The notes: generated from the sequence alone by a model not told the origin. Shown: positions 49,400-58,235, numbered from the stretch's first letter. The stretch: DNA of 64,000 bases from Pseudotabrizicola sp. (GCF_030656345.1 NZ_JAUSNR010000002.1:124001-188000), one strand, 5' to 3'. Numbers and translations are program-made.

Positions 49400-50116
49400 C
49401 TACCGCTCATCCGGGGTGAAGCGGCTGACCAGCTGGTGCCGGGTTCCGGGATAGGTCTGGGTGACCAGCGTCACCCATTGCCCGGCACTCTCGGTCCGGC
49501 GGGTGACTTCCAGACAGGCCTCACCCAACGGCAGCGCAAGCGCTCGTGCAATCGGCGCGGGCGCGTTCAGCGCGCGGATGCGGTGGTCGGCCGATGTCCA
49601 CGGAATTTCGCGCAGCAGCCATTGGCCCGGCGCAATGGTGCGGAAGTCCTGCGCCAAAGCACCGGGCGCGCTTTCAGGGTTGATGATGCGCGCCTCATGG
49701 CAGAACGGCTGATCGCCCGCATAGTGCAGGCCCTGCAGCGCCAGAACCGGCGTGGTGCTGTCGATGCGCGCGGTCAGGGTTTCATCGCTCCGGGGCGGGC
49801 GCAATTCGCGCAGGCTCAGCGCAAAGCGCCAGGGCAGGCCAAGGGCGCGCACCTCGCCTTCGATATCGGCGATCGCCATCACCGCCGCCTGTGCCATCGG
49901 CTGCGCCACAAAGGTGCCCAGCTTTTTGCGGCGGGTCACATAGCCTTCGCGCGCCAGCTGGCCCAGCACCTTGTTCATCGTCATGCGCGAAACACCCTGC
50001 TGTTCGGCCAGCACGGTTTCAAACGGCAGCTGAAAACCGGGCGGCCAGTCGCCCCCGGTGATCTTTTCCCGCAAGGCAGCAAGGATGCGGTCATGATGCG
50101 TGATCCGGCTGTCCAC
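49400..50116 (-). CDS. hutC: HutC, GntR-family repressor of histidine utilisation
   Basis: 238 residues. Winged helix (about 8-75, LPFETVLAEQQGVSRMTMNK) and a C-terminal UTRA effector domain that binds urocanate in characterised HutC proteins. The GTG at 50116 has AGGGGA seven bases ahead; an in-frame start at 50170 is weaker. It converges on hutD, and the palindrome between hutF and hutI is its likely target. Confidence 0.9.
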   Translation of the reverse strand: MDSRITHHDRILAALREKITGGDWPPGFQLPFETVLAEQQGVSRMTMNKVLGQLAREGYVTRRKKLGTFVAQPMAQAAVMAIADIEGEVRALGLPWRFALSLRELRPPRSDETLTARIDSTTPVLALQGLHYAGDQPFCHEARIINPESAPGALAQDFRTIAPGQWLLREIPWTSADHRIRALNAPAPIARALALPLGEACLEVTRRTESAGQWVTLVTQTYPGTRHQLVSRFTPDER

Positions 50117-50128
50117 AAATTCCCCTGC

Positions 50129-50153
50129 GTTGTCAGCCCATAGCCTAGACAAC
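50129..50153. promoter_or_regulatory. Dyad upstream of hutC
   Basis: GTTGTC and GACAAC with a 13-base centre, in the 72-bp gap between the Rieske gene stop and the hutC start. It might be part of the hutC promoter or an autoregulatory site. It does not match the hutF/hutI operator. Confidence 0.25.
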
Positions 50154-50188
50154 CGGAGCGGTACGAACAAGCGGCAGGGCGCGTGCCG

Positions 50189-51322
50189 TCAGGGCATCTT
50201 GCCCGCAATATACGTCGCAAATTCGAAATTCGGCCGCTCCAGATGGCTCAGCGCGCCCGGTGACGACATCTCGGCACACAATCCGCGATACACCCGCTCG
50301 ACACAGCCCTTGTCCTCGACATTCACATCATCCAGCAGCGCTTTGAGTGCCGCGAAATGCGCAGGGGCTTCGGGGTCGGCGGCCCAGTCGGGTGCCAGCC
50401 CGCCGCCGAACAGCACATGCACCTTGCCCGGCCCGTCGGGGGTGAGGCACAGATACCAGAAATACCCCGGCGTCAGCGTGATCAGCAGGGCAGGGTAAAC
50501 CGACAACAGCCAGGTAATCCGCCGCTCTTCCCCGGTCAGGGTGGTGTTCGACGGATGCGCCAGCGTCAGCGGCAGCGAGTCGTTCTTGACGATGTAATGG
50601 TAGTTGAAGGCCGGAAATCCCTCCGGGCAGGTCATTTTCAAAAGGTCCACCGTGCCGCCGATGGTGTCCTGATGACAGACCGGCAGGTGGTAGCTTTCCA
50701 TGAAATTTTCGGCCAGCACCTTCCAGTTGGTGTTCCAGTGGAATTCCTCGCGGAACGCCTCCACATAGCTGCCCATATCCAGATAGCCGACCAGATTTTC
50801 CACATCCTTCAGCACCTCCGCCGGCGGCGGCGCGTCCGGGTTCAGCGTCACCATGATCCAGCCCAGCCAGTTTTCCACCCGCACCTTCGGCAGCGCGATC
50901 TGGTCTTTGCAGAACCCTTCATTCAGCGCCATCGCCGGGGCACCGCGCAAGGTGCCGTCAAGGTTGTAGGTCCAGGCGTGATAGGGGCAGACAATCGCGC
51001 GCGTGTTGCCGCGCCCTTCCAGCAGCGTGCTCATCCGGTGGCGGCAGACGTTGGACAGGCCGCGCAGTGTGCCTTCACGGTCGCGCAGGATGATGATCGG
51101 CTCGCCCGAGATTTCCATCGTCAGATAATCGCCGGGCTCGGGCAGCGCATCGGCACGCCCGGCGCACAGCCAGTCGCGGGCAAAGATGTGCTGCTCTTCC
51201 AGCGCTGCAAATTCGGGCGAGGTATAGACCGATTTCGGCATCGCGGTCGCGCGCTCAAACGGCTGCGCCACATTGGCGCGCAGCTCGGCGAGTGGGGTCA
51301 GGCCTGGGTCGTGGCGGGTCAT
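50189..51322 (-). CDS. Rieske non-haem iron oxygenase, alpha subunit, unknown substrate
   Basis: 377 residues. Rieske site C-R-H-R-M then C-P-Y-H-A-W (about residues 85-110). The catalytic domain carries the bridging and iron residues in NWKVLAENFMESYHLPVCH and a later Asp in DDVNVEDKG. This is the architecture of enzymes that hydroxylate aromatics or demethylate quaternary amines. No ferredoxin reductase gene is adjacent; the next gene upstream encodes a flavoprotein monooxygenase. It sits head-to-tail with hutC, 72 bp away, which invites the idea that it acts on a histidine-like compound, but the sequence gives no proof. The GGAGGT site lies in a hairpin loop. Confidence 0.85.
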   Translation of the reverse strand: MTRHDPGLTPLAELRANVAQPFERATAMPKSVYTSPEFAALEEQHIFARDWLCAGRADALPEPGDYLTMEISGEPIIILRDREGTLRGLSNVCRHRMSTLLEGRGNTRAIVCPYHAWTYNLDGTLRGAPAMALNEGFCKDQIALPKVRVENWLGWIMVTLNPDAPPPAEVLKDVENLVGYLDMGSYVEAFREEFHWNTNWKVLAENFMESYHLPVCHQDTIGGTVDLLKMTCPEGFPAFNYHYIVKNDSLPLTLAHPSNTTLTGEERRITWLLSVYPALLITLTPGYFWYLCLTPDGPGKVHVLFGGGLAPDWAADPEAPAHFAALKALLDDVNVEDKGCVERVYRGLCAEMSSPGALSHLERPNFEFATYIAGKMP

Positions 51323-51338
51323 CAGACACCTCCGTCTG
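51323..51338 (-). promoter_or_regulatory. Ribosome-binding site held in a hairpin loop (Rieske gene)
   Basis: On the minus strand CAGAC and GTCTG form a 5-bp stem around the loop GGAGGT, a strong Shine-Dalgarno sequence, immediately before the ATG at 51322. The site is displayed in the loop rather than buried in the stem, but the stem ends at the start codon. Confidence 0.4.
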
Positions 51339-51443
51339 CCATAGGGTTACCGGGAAAGCATGCGGAACGATGGGCCTTCGGGCAAGCCCGCTGCTGCTGG
51401 ACGGCAAGCAATTCCGCGCAATATCATAAGCTGTGCCCGCCGC

Positions 51444-52676
51444 TCAGGCATTCGCAGGCACCCGCGCCGCAATATGGGCCGCCAGCCGCTCGGCATCGCG
51501 CCATGCCCCCCAGATAAAGGCCGACCCCCGGCACGACAGCCAGGGCAGCCCCACGAAATACAGCCCCGGCACCTGCGACACGCCCTCATCATGCACCGGG
51601 CGGCCCTGCGCGTCAAAAGCGTCAACCTTGATCCAGCTGTAGTCCAGCGCAAAGCCGGTAGCCCAGATGATGCTGGTCACCCCATGTGCCGCCAAATCCA
51701 GCGACAGAACGGGCTGCGTCACGCACTCCGGCAGCGGGGCAAACACCCGCGCGTCAAGGTCTTCCGGCAGGGTCAGGCCATGGGCTGTGGCATAGGCATC
51801 CGCCTCATCCAGCACCGACAGGTAATTGGCATCGCCCTGCGCGATGTTGTGGCCAAGGTCAGCATTCACCGTCACCGCCCCATCCGCAAAGCCATTCGCG
51901 CGGCCCAGCAGCACCACCCCCTGCGCCGCCAGACGGCGGAAATCCATCGTCTGCCCGCCATAGGCCCCGCTGACCGCAATCGTCACATGCTCGGTCCCCG
52001 GCTCCTTGGCGCGTGCGTCCCATTTGCCCAGCTTGCCCAGCCACCAGACGAAATCCTGCCCGCGATAGCGGCGCGGCGGGCGGTCATGCGGGCCGACCGA
52101 CAGATAGACCTGACGCCCCGCGCGCTGCAATTCCTCGGCAATCTGCGCGCCCGAAGACCCGGCACCAACCACCAGCACCGCACCATCAGGCAACTGACCG
52201 GGGTTCTTGTACCCGCTGGAATGCAGCTGCATCAGCCCCGGCTGCGCGGGCACGATGGCCGGGATCAGCGGTTTCTGGAACGGGCCGGTGGCGACCACCA
52301 CCTGATCCGTCTCGATCACGCCATTGCTGGTTTCCGCGCGAAAGCCTGACGCCGTGCGGTGCAGCGCCGTCACCTCGACCCCGCAGCGCACCGGGGCGTT
52401 GATCCGGGCCGCAAACGCCTCAAAATAATCGGCCACCCGGTCCTTGCCGGCAAAGGCATCGGGATCAATCCCGTCAAACGCCATCGCCGGAAAACGGTCA
52501 TGCCAGGCGGGGCCGTTGGCGACCAGCGAATCCCAGCGCTCTGACCGCCAGCGTTCGGCAATCCGGGCGCGTTCCAGCACCAGATGTGGCACGCCTGCGC
52601 GCGCCAGATGGGCCGAGGTGGCAATCCCGGCCTGACCGCCACCGATCACCAGCGTGTTGATTTTCTCGGGCGTCAT
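51444..52676 (-). CDS. Flavin-containing monooxygenase-like FAD/NAD(P) oxidoreductase
   Basis: 410 residues. FAD motif VIGGGQAGIATSAHL at residue 10, a second Rossmann motif VVGAGSSGAQIAEEL near 170 for NAD(P)H, and the ATG-type strand IIWATGFALDYSW near 345. This matches the CzcO/FMO-like group of single-component flavoproteins that oxygenate N, S or ketone substrates. The substrate is unknown. The Rieske gene lies 121 bp downstream in the same direction. A hairpin with GGAAGGA in its loop region precedes the ATG. Confidence 0.84.
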   Translation of the reverse strand: MTPEKINTLVIGGGQAGIATSAHLARAGVPHLVLERARIAERWRSERWDSLVANGPAWHDRFPAMAFDGIDPDAFAGKDRVADYFEAFAARINAPVRCGVEVTALHRTASGFRAETSNGVIETDQVVVATGPFQKPLIPAIVPAQPGLMQLHSSGYKNPGQLPDGAVLVVGAGSSGAQIAEELQRAGRQVYLSVGPHDRPPRRYRGQDFVWWLGKLGKWDARAKEPGTEHVTIAVSGAYGGQTMDFRRLAAQGVVLLGRANGFADGAVTVNADLGHNIAQGDANYLSVLDEADAYATAHGLTLPEDLDARVFAPLPECVTQPVLSLDLAAHGVTSIIWATGFALDYSWIKVDAFDAQGRPVHDEGVSQVPGLYFVGLPWLSCRGSAFIWGAWRDAERLAAHIAARVPANA

Positions 52677-52677
52677 T

Positions 52678-52710
52678 TGGGTGTCCTTCCGGGCATGATG
52701 GTGACACCCA
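52678..52710 (-). promoter_or_regulatory. Inverted repeat around the flavoprotein gene's ribosome site
   Basis: TGGGTGTC and GACACCCA are perfect 8-bp arms separated by 17 bases, ending one base before the ATG at 52676. On the minus strand the ribosome site GGAAGGA begins in the loop and runs into the arm, so the stem could limit translation; it could also be a DNA operator. Confidence 0.4.
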
Positions 52711-52771
52711 ATCTACCCCGACCTTTGCTTTGGAAAAACGATGATCTGTCTTCGCCCTGATAAGGCGCAGC

Positions 52772-53719
52772 CTAACCCGCGCCCGGGTCCACCACCGGCC
52801 GCAGACTGCGCACCTTTTCCGGCGTCAGCTGCGCGTGGCAATGCGCCACAAAACGGCGCACCGTCAGCGAGGATTGCGCCCCCGGCGTCAGGATCAGCCC
52901 CAGCAGCATTGGCCGCACCCTACCCACCAGCGGCACAAAGCGCAACGGCTGACCATCGGGTGAGCGGTCAGACCACGGGCGGATATTGGCGATGGAATAG
53001 CCAAAGCCTTGCCCGACAAGGCTTTGCATCACCCCCATATCCCGCGTCCGCTCCACAATGCGCGGCTTGACTCCGGCGGCGTGAAAGCACGACAGGAAGT
53101 AATCGGCCGACAAGGGCAGATCCAGCAGCACCATCGGATGCGCCGCCAGATCCTGCGGCGTCACGCTGTCATGCCCGGCAAGCGCATGGCCGACCGCCAT
53201 CACGGCATAGGGGGTCAGGCTGGCCAGCGGCACAAAGTCCAGATCGGCAGGGATGTCGAGGTCATAGCCAAGCGCTGCGTCCAGCGTCCCCTTGCGCAAC
53301 CCGTCATACAGATCGGGCTGGTCACCTTCGGACTGGTGAAAGTCCACCTGTGGGTGCAGATCGGCAAAGCTGCGCCGAAGCTGCGGCAATATCGCCTGCG
53401 CGAATGTGATCAGCCCGCCGACATGCAGCCGCCCCTGCACGGTCTGGGTAATGCTGCCCGCCAGATCGGTTAGCTGCCCGGCCTGCACCAGAACCTGCCT
53501 TGCGTGGTCATACACCTGCCGCCCCGCACTGGTCAGCGACAGGCCCTGCGCATGGCGGCGGACAAACAGCTGCACCCCGAACTCCTGCTCCAGATGTGCG
53601 ATGGCGGCAGAGATCGACGGCGACGACACATTCACCCGCTCTGCCGCCACCGCAATCGACCCGGCCTCGCCAACCGCGACAAGGTATTCCAGTTGCCGGA
53701 GGGTAAAGCGCAGGGGCAT
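52772..53719 (-). CDS. LysR-family transcription regulator
   Basis: 315 residues. N-terminal winged helix (FTLRQLEYLVAVGEAGSIAV, then NVSSPSISAAIAHLEQ) and a substrate-binding domain from about residue 90. It is third in the unit rid-DUF1028-lysR. The 25-bp palindrome before the rid gene is its most likely operator, which would give self-control of the unit. Confidence 0.9.
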   Translation of the reverse strand: MPLRFTLRQLEYLVAVGEAGSIAVAAERVNVSSPSISAAIAHLEQEFGVQLFVRRHAQGLSLTSAGRQVYDHARQVLVQAGQLTDLAGSITQTVQGRLHVGGLITFAQAILPQLRRSFADLHPQVDFHQSEGDQPDLYDGLRKGTLDAALGYDLDIPADLDFVPLASLTPYAVMAVGHALAGHDSVTPQDLAAHPMVLLDLPLSADYFLSCFHAAGVKPRIVERTRDMGVMQSLVGQGFGYSIANIRPWSDRSPDGQPLRFVPLVGRVRPMLLGLILTPGAQSSLTVRRFVAHCHAQLTPEKVRSLRPVVDPGAG

Positions 53720-53741
53720 AGGGACCTTTCAGGGCGGGGCG

Positions 53742-54413
53742 TTATTCATCACCGGGCACGCCATAACTTGGCGCGGCGCTCGGGTCGGTCGCGCGCTGGA
53801 CGTAAGCCTGCATCTGCGGGCGATAGACCTCCCACGCCGCGCGCAACATGCCGATCGGGTCATCGGCCCAGTCGATCCGCAGATCGGCCAGCGGCCAGCT
53901 CAGCCGGTCGGCCAGCTTCAGCCCGGCGGAATGCACCGGGCCAGCCTCGCCGCCCGCGCGCAGCCCAGCCTCCAGTGCCGCCATCAGCCGCGCGCCCAGA
54001 TCCCCGGCGGTGGCCTCAAATGCCGCGACCATGGCCTGCGGCACCGCCGCATCGGCCAGCAGGTTGCCCCCTGCCGCGCAATCCTTGCCCGCAGCCTCGC
54101 CCCACAAGCCCAGCACTTGGCCCCCCGAATGAATGGCCGTGCGCCCCTGCGCATCAATCACCAGCAATTGCCGGTAGTCGATATGCGCCCGGCCTGCCAC
54201 AACCTGCGCCAAAGCCTCCGGCGCGGACAAACCCGCCTGCACCTGATCCAGCACCAACGGCCCCAAGCCTGGATCGGTCACGTTCTGGCTCGCCACCGCC
54301 CCCACCCCGGCCCGCACATGCGCACAGCGCGCCGCAACGGCGGGCGAGGACGAGGCGATCACCATGCCAAACTGGCCAGTGCGCGCACAACGGGCGATCA
54401 GCGAAAACGTCAT
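53742..54413 (-). CDS. DUF1028-family protein
   Basis: 223 residues opening MTFSLIARCARTGQFGMVIASSS, with GVGAVASQNVTDP, the marks of DUF1028 proteins, which have an Ntn-hydrolase-like fold and no established reaction. Members often sit beside Rid proteins, peptidases or amidases, as here. The ATG at 54413 lies four bases after the rid stop; an earlier in-frame start would overlap rid deeply and is rejected. Confidence 0.85.
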   Translation of the reverse strand: MTFSLIARCARTGQFGMVIASSSPAVAARCAHVRAGVGAVASQNVTDPGLGPLVLDQVQAGLSAPEALAQVVAGRAHIDYRQLLVIDAQGRTAIHSGGQVLGLWGEAAGKDCAAGGNLLADAAVPQAMVAAFEATAGDLGARLMAALEAGLRAGGEAGPVHSAGLKLADRLSWPLADLRIDWADDPIGMLRAAWEVYRPQMQAYVQRATDPSAAPSYGVPGDE

Positions 54414-54417
54414 CGCC

Positions 54418-54831
54418 TCAATCCGGAATAACGGCAGTGCCGTCGATTTCCACCAGCCAGTCGGGCCGGGCCAGTGCCGTGACAACCACGCCCGTTGAGA
54501 CCGGATGCACGTCCTTGATATATTCGCCCATGGTCCGGTACACCGCCTCGCGGTGGCGCACATCGGTCAGGTAGACCACCACCTTGCACAGATGCTCCAT
54601 GCTGCCGCCGACCTCTTCCAGCAGCTGGCGGATGTTCTGCATCACCTTATGGGTCTGCTCCACCGGATCATGGCTGCCTATGTTCTGCGCGGTATCCAGA
54701 TCCTGCGGGCACTGGCCGCGCAGAAAAACCATGCGCCCCCGCGCCACCACAGCCTGCGCCAGATCATTGTCCAGCTTCTGTTCGGGGTAGGTGTCTTTGG
54801 TGTTGAACTTGCGGTGGCGGGTATGGGCCAT
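54418..54831 (-). CDS. Rid-superfamily protein lacking the catalytic arginine
   Basis: 137 residues, YjgF/YER057c/UK114 fold. QNIGSHDPVEQTHKVMQNI and the C-terminal WLVEIDGTAVIP are typical. In RidA enzymes that hydrolyse reactive 2-aminoacrylate an Arg occurs in the P-x-R-T/S stretch. Here that place reads PVSTGV, so Ser stands in for Arg, as in subgroups (Rid4-7) without this deaminase activity. First gene of rid-DUF1028-lysR. The role is unknown. Confidence 0.86.
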   Translation of the reverse strand: MAHTRHRKFNTKDTYPEQKLDNDLAQAVVARGRMVFLRGQCPQDLDTAQNIGSHDPVEQTHKVMQNIRQLLEEVGGSMEHLCKVVVYLTDVRHREAVYRTMGEYIKDVHPVSTGVVVTALARPDWLVEIDGTAVIPD

Positions 54832-54918
54832 GGGAACCTCGGTGCGTGAAGGGCGGATCAGATGCCTGCGTCAGCATGCGCCGGTTTTGGCTAAAGCAAA
54901 AGCATGGTCTGGCGTTAC

Positions 54919-54943
54919 ATTGCTTAGGCATATCCTAAGCAAT
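54919..54943. promoter_or_regulatory. 25-bp palindrome, likely LysR operator
   Basis: ATTGCTTAGG and CCTAAGCAAT are perfect 10-bp arms around CATAT. It lies 88 bases upstream of the rid start, contains the T-N11-A pattern of LysR sites, and is the only strong dyad in the 253-bp gap 54832-55084, which has no credible gene. Confidence 0.6.
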
Positions 54944-55084
54944 GGCGGGGCAGGGCGGCAAGCAAAACGTCCCGCCCACACCGCCCTTTTGCGCACAAAC
55001 GTCATGACGTAAACCATACGCAGACCATACACGGATCAGACGCAAATCATACCTGAAATTTATCGTCTTTTCAGATGCTTGCGG

Positions 55085-56740
55085 TCAAATCGCCTGATGC
55101 GTGATCCGCCCGCCACACATCGTCAGCGCGATGCCGGTACTGCCAAGCGCCTCGGGCGCGATGGCCTCCACATCGCCGTCAATCATCACCAGATCCGCCG
55201 CCATGCCCGGCACAAGCCGCCCCACCAGCCCCTCCCGGTGTGCCGCCCACGCCCCGCCAGCGGTATAGGCGTGCAGCGTGGCCATCAGCCCGACCCGTTC
55301 ATCGGCGCATCCCTCATAAGGCGCACGGGTCAGCGCCGCCTGCATCCCGCGCATCACCGACACATCCGTCACCGGCCAGTCGCTCGCAAAGGCCAGCGCA
55401 GCCCCTTGATCGGCAAGGGTTTTCCACAAGTACGCATCCTTCCACCGCGCCCGCCCGATCCTTTCCAGCGTCGGCATCAGCGGAAAATCCATCGCCCCCG
55501 GCGGGTGCGGCGGCTGCAGGCTGGCGGTGATCCCAAGCGCGCCAAGGCGGGGAATATCGCCCGCGTCAATCAGCTCGATATGCTCAATCCGGTGTCGGCT
55601 GTCGCGGCGGCCATTGGCCTTTTGCGCGGCGGCAAAGCCGTCAATCGTGGTCCGCACCGCCCCGTCGCCGATGGCGTGGACGGCAATCTGCAACCCCCTG
55701 CGGTCGATCTCGGTGGCGATCTGGTTGAAAATATCCTGCGAAAACAATGGCTCAGACCGATGCCCCGGCTGGTCCGGGTAATCGTTGATCATAAAGGCCG
55801 TGCGGCTGTCGACCACCCCATCCATGAACATCTTCACGAACCCGCATTGCAGCCAGTCATCATCGAAATCGCGGCTCATCGCCTCGGCCCGGTCCAGCGC
55901 CGACAGGTCCATATGCGGCTTGAAGTGGAACGGCACCTTGACCCGCGCGGTCAGCCGCCCCTCGGCCTGCATTTCCCGCAGCAATTCAAGGGTATAGCGG
56001 TTGCCATCCATGTTCACCATGCTGGTGATGCCCTGCGCCGCACAGTGGCGCAGCCCGGCCTCGATCTTCGCTTTGTCAAGGTTGCGCTCCGCCGCATCGG
56101 GCCAAGGCGACGGCTCCTCCCCGGTGGCAATCCCAAGGTTCAGCCGCGCCTCACCGCCCAGGGCGATCACCGGCGCAAATGCTTCAAATTCAAGCAGTTC
56201 GCCCGTGGCCATGCCATCCGCCCCCATCACCACCTCGTGCCCGTGCGGGGTGTCCAGCCCGTGCAGAATCCCCGCCGCCCGCAACGCCGCGGTGTTGGCC
56301 CAGACGGTGTGATGGTCGTGTGAGGTCATGGCGATAGGGCGGTCGGGCAGAATAGCATCCAGATCGTGCCGCGTCACCGGATGATCCAGCATCGCATAAT
56401 CCGCCCCCTGCGCCATCAAGAGCGGGCGGTCAGGATGTGCCTCACCAAAACGGCGGAACGCTTCGCGCAGTGCCTCCATCCCATGCAGGCCCGCCACATG
56501 CAGATGCCCAAGCTCCGCCCCGCCCAACACCAGATGCAGGTGGCTTTCGACAAAGCCGGGCAAGATCGTGCGTCCCTTGGCGTCGATCACCTGCGTATCC
56601 GGCCCCGCCAGTGCCTCAATCTGCGCTGCCGCACCTATGGCAAGAATGCGTCCCCCGGCAAGCGCCACCGCTTCGGCGCGGGGCTGCGATGCGTCCATGG
56701 TCAGGATGCGGGCATTGGTCAGGATCAGGTCGGCTGTCAT
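55085..56740 (-). CDS. YtcJ-type amidohydrolase
   Basis: 551 residues, amidohydrolase-3 branch. HxH metal motif in FVESHLHLVLGG, later HAIGDGAVRTT, and a final Asp in ASDWPVTDVSVMRGMQ. Such enzymes cleave C-N bonds of cyclic or N-acyl compounds; no substrate is recognisable. One base separates it from the amidase gene, so they are co-expressed, and both follow the pot-like importer, which suggests that they process its cargo. Confidence 0.83.
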   Translation of the reverse strand: MTADLILTNARILTMDASQPRAEAVALAGGRILAIGAAAQIEALAGPDTQVIDAKGRTILPGFVESHLHLVLGGAELGHLHVAGLHGMEALREAFRRFGEAHPDRPLLMAQGADYAMLDHPVTRHDLDAILPDRPIAMTSHDHHTVWANTAALRAAGILHGLDTPHGHEVVMGADGMATGELLEFEAFAPVIALGGEARLNLGIATGEEPSPWPDAAERNLDKAKIEAGLRHCAAQGITSMVNMDGNRYTLELLREMQAEGRLTARVKVPFHFKPHMDLSALDRAEAMSRDFDDDWLQCGFVKMFMDGVVDSRTAFMINDYPDQPGHRSEPLFSQDIFNQIATEIDRRGLQIAVHAIGDGAVRTTIDGFAAAQKANGRRDSRHRIEHIELIDAGDIPRLGALGITASLQPPHPPGAMDFPLMPTLERIGRARWKDAYLWKTLADQGAALAFASDWPVTDVSVMRGMQAALTRAPYEGCADERVGLMATLHAYTAGGAWAAHREGLVGRLVPGMAADLVMIDGDVEAIAPEALGSTGIALTMCGGRITHQAI

Positions 56741-56741
56741 C

Positions 56742-58160
56742 TCAGTCCTCAGGTTGCGGCGGGCGCTTGCCCGGCCAGTCGGTCATGGTGTGCCAGGCCT
56801 GGCCCATCGCCAGAATGGCGGCATCGGCCCCCACCGGCCCGGCAATCTGCATCCCCATCGGCAGGCCATTGGCCCCAAAACCCACCGGCACCGACAGCGC
56901 GGGCAGGCCGATCAGGCTGGCGGGGATCACCACCTCCATCCAGCGGTGGTAGGTGTCCATCGGGTGGCCGTTAATCTCTTGCGGCCAGCGCCAGCCGACC
57001 GGGAACGGCCAGACCTGCGCTGTCGGCAGCACAATGGCGTCAAACCGGGTAAACAGCCGCGCCATATGGGCGTAATAGCGGCTGCGGATGGTCGATGCCT
57101 CAAACACCGCCTGCGCGGTAAGGTGCTGGCCTTGTTCAATTTCCCACAGCGTTTCGGGTTTCAGCTGCGCCCGCTTGGCAGGGTCGTCATAGAGCGGCTT
57201 CATCCGGCCCGCGTTCAGCATGGCGCGCAGCGTGGTCCATGCCTGCCACAGCTTTTCGGCGGGGAAGGGGGGCGCAATTGCCTCAACCTCGGCCCCCTGA
57301 TCGGCGATCATCTGCAACGCCGCCTCGCACAGCGGCAGGATGCCGGGTTCCATCGCATAGGCCCCGCCCCAGTCGGCCAGCCACGCGATGCGCTTGCCGT
57401 GCAGGCTGGCACGCTCGAGCCCGGCCACATAATCCTGTGCTGGCATGGGGAAGGGCACCTGCGCGTTCGGCCCCGCCTGCACCTGCAACAGCCGCGCCAC
57501 ATCCTCCACCGTGCGGCCCATCGGGCCTTCGGTGGCCAGCGTGGCAAGGAAGGTATCGCCCTCGGCATCGCCGGGCACCAGCCCCCAGCTGGGCCGGAAG
57601 CCGTAGACGTTGCAGAACCCGGCCGGGTTGCGCAGCGACCCCATCATGTCGCTGCCATCGGCCACCGGCACCATGCGCGTGGCCAAAGCCGCCGCCGCCC
57701 CGCCCGATGACCCGCCCGCCGTGCGCGTCAGGTCATAGGGGTTGCGGGTCGCGCCGAACACCGGGTTGAACGAATGGCTGCCATGCCCCCATTCCGGCGT
57801 ATTGGTTTTGCCGATGAAGATTGCCCCCGCTGCCCGCATCCGTGCGGCCAGAAGGTCATCGGCCTGCGGCACGTGACCCGCAAACAGCGGGCTGCCCCAT
57901 GTGGTGCGCAACCCCTTGGTGGCGCACAGATCTTTCACCGCCAGCGGCAGGCCGTGCAGCCAGCCTTTGGGTGGCGCATCATCTGCCGCCTTCGCTTCGG
58001 CCATCAGCGCATCGGTCTCGCGCAGCGACACCACAGCGTTGACCGCCGGGTTCACCGCCGCAATCCGCGACAGATGTGCGGCCATGACCTCTGATGGGGC
58101 CACCTTGCGCCGCGCTATCATCCGCGACAAGTCGCTTGCCGACTGTTCCCACAGCGCCAT
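56742..58160 (-). CDS. Amidase-signature-family amidase
   Basis: 472 residues. The Ser-cisSer-Lys triad is visible: Lys in LAVKDLCAT, the cis-Ser in the glycine-serine-rich AGGSSGGAAAA, and the nucleophile in GSDMMGSLRNPAGF. No glutamine-tRNA (GatA) context exists. Together with the importer and the amidohydrolase it probably releases ammonia from an imported amide. A strong hairpin precedes it. Confidence 0.88.
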   Translation of the reverse strand: MALWEQSASDLSRMIARRKVAPSEVMAAHLSRIAAVNPAVNAVVSLRETDALMAEAKAADDAPPKGWLHGLPLAVKDLCATKGLRTTWGSPLFAGHVPQADDLLAARMRAAGAIFIGKTNTPEWGHGSHSFNPVFGATRNPYDLTRTAGGSSGGAAAALATRMVPVADGSDMMGSLRNPAGFCNVYGFRPSWGLVPGDAEGDTFLATLATEGPMGRTVEDVARLLQVQAGPNAQVPFPMPAQDYVAGLERASLHGKRIAWLADWGGAYAMEPGILPLCEAALQMIADQGAEVEAIAPPFPAEKLWQAWTTLRAMLNAGRMKPLYDDPAKRAQLKPETLWEIEQGQHLTAQAVFEASTIRSRYYAHMARLFTRFDAIVLPTAQVWPFPVGWRWPQEINGHPMDTYHRWMEVVIPASLIGLPALSVPVGFGANGLPMGMQIAGPVGADAAILAMGQAWHTMTDWPGKRPPQPED

Positions 58161-58196
58161 GCCGGTTTCACCTTGGCGAAAATACTCTCGGGGTGT

Positions 58197-58219
58197 GTGG
58201 GGGGCAGAAAGCCCCCCAC
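58197..58219 (-). terminator. Hairpin between the binding-protein gene and the amidase gene
   Basis: GTGGGGGGC and GCCCCCCAC form a perfect 9-bp stem with a 5-base loop. On the minus strand it lies 16 bases after the binding-protein stop and is followed, after about 16 bases, by TATTTT. It probably reduces read-through from the transport genes into the amidase and amidohydrolase genes. Confidence 0.5.
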
Positions 58220-58235
58220 GGTTTGGCGAAGAGCC

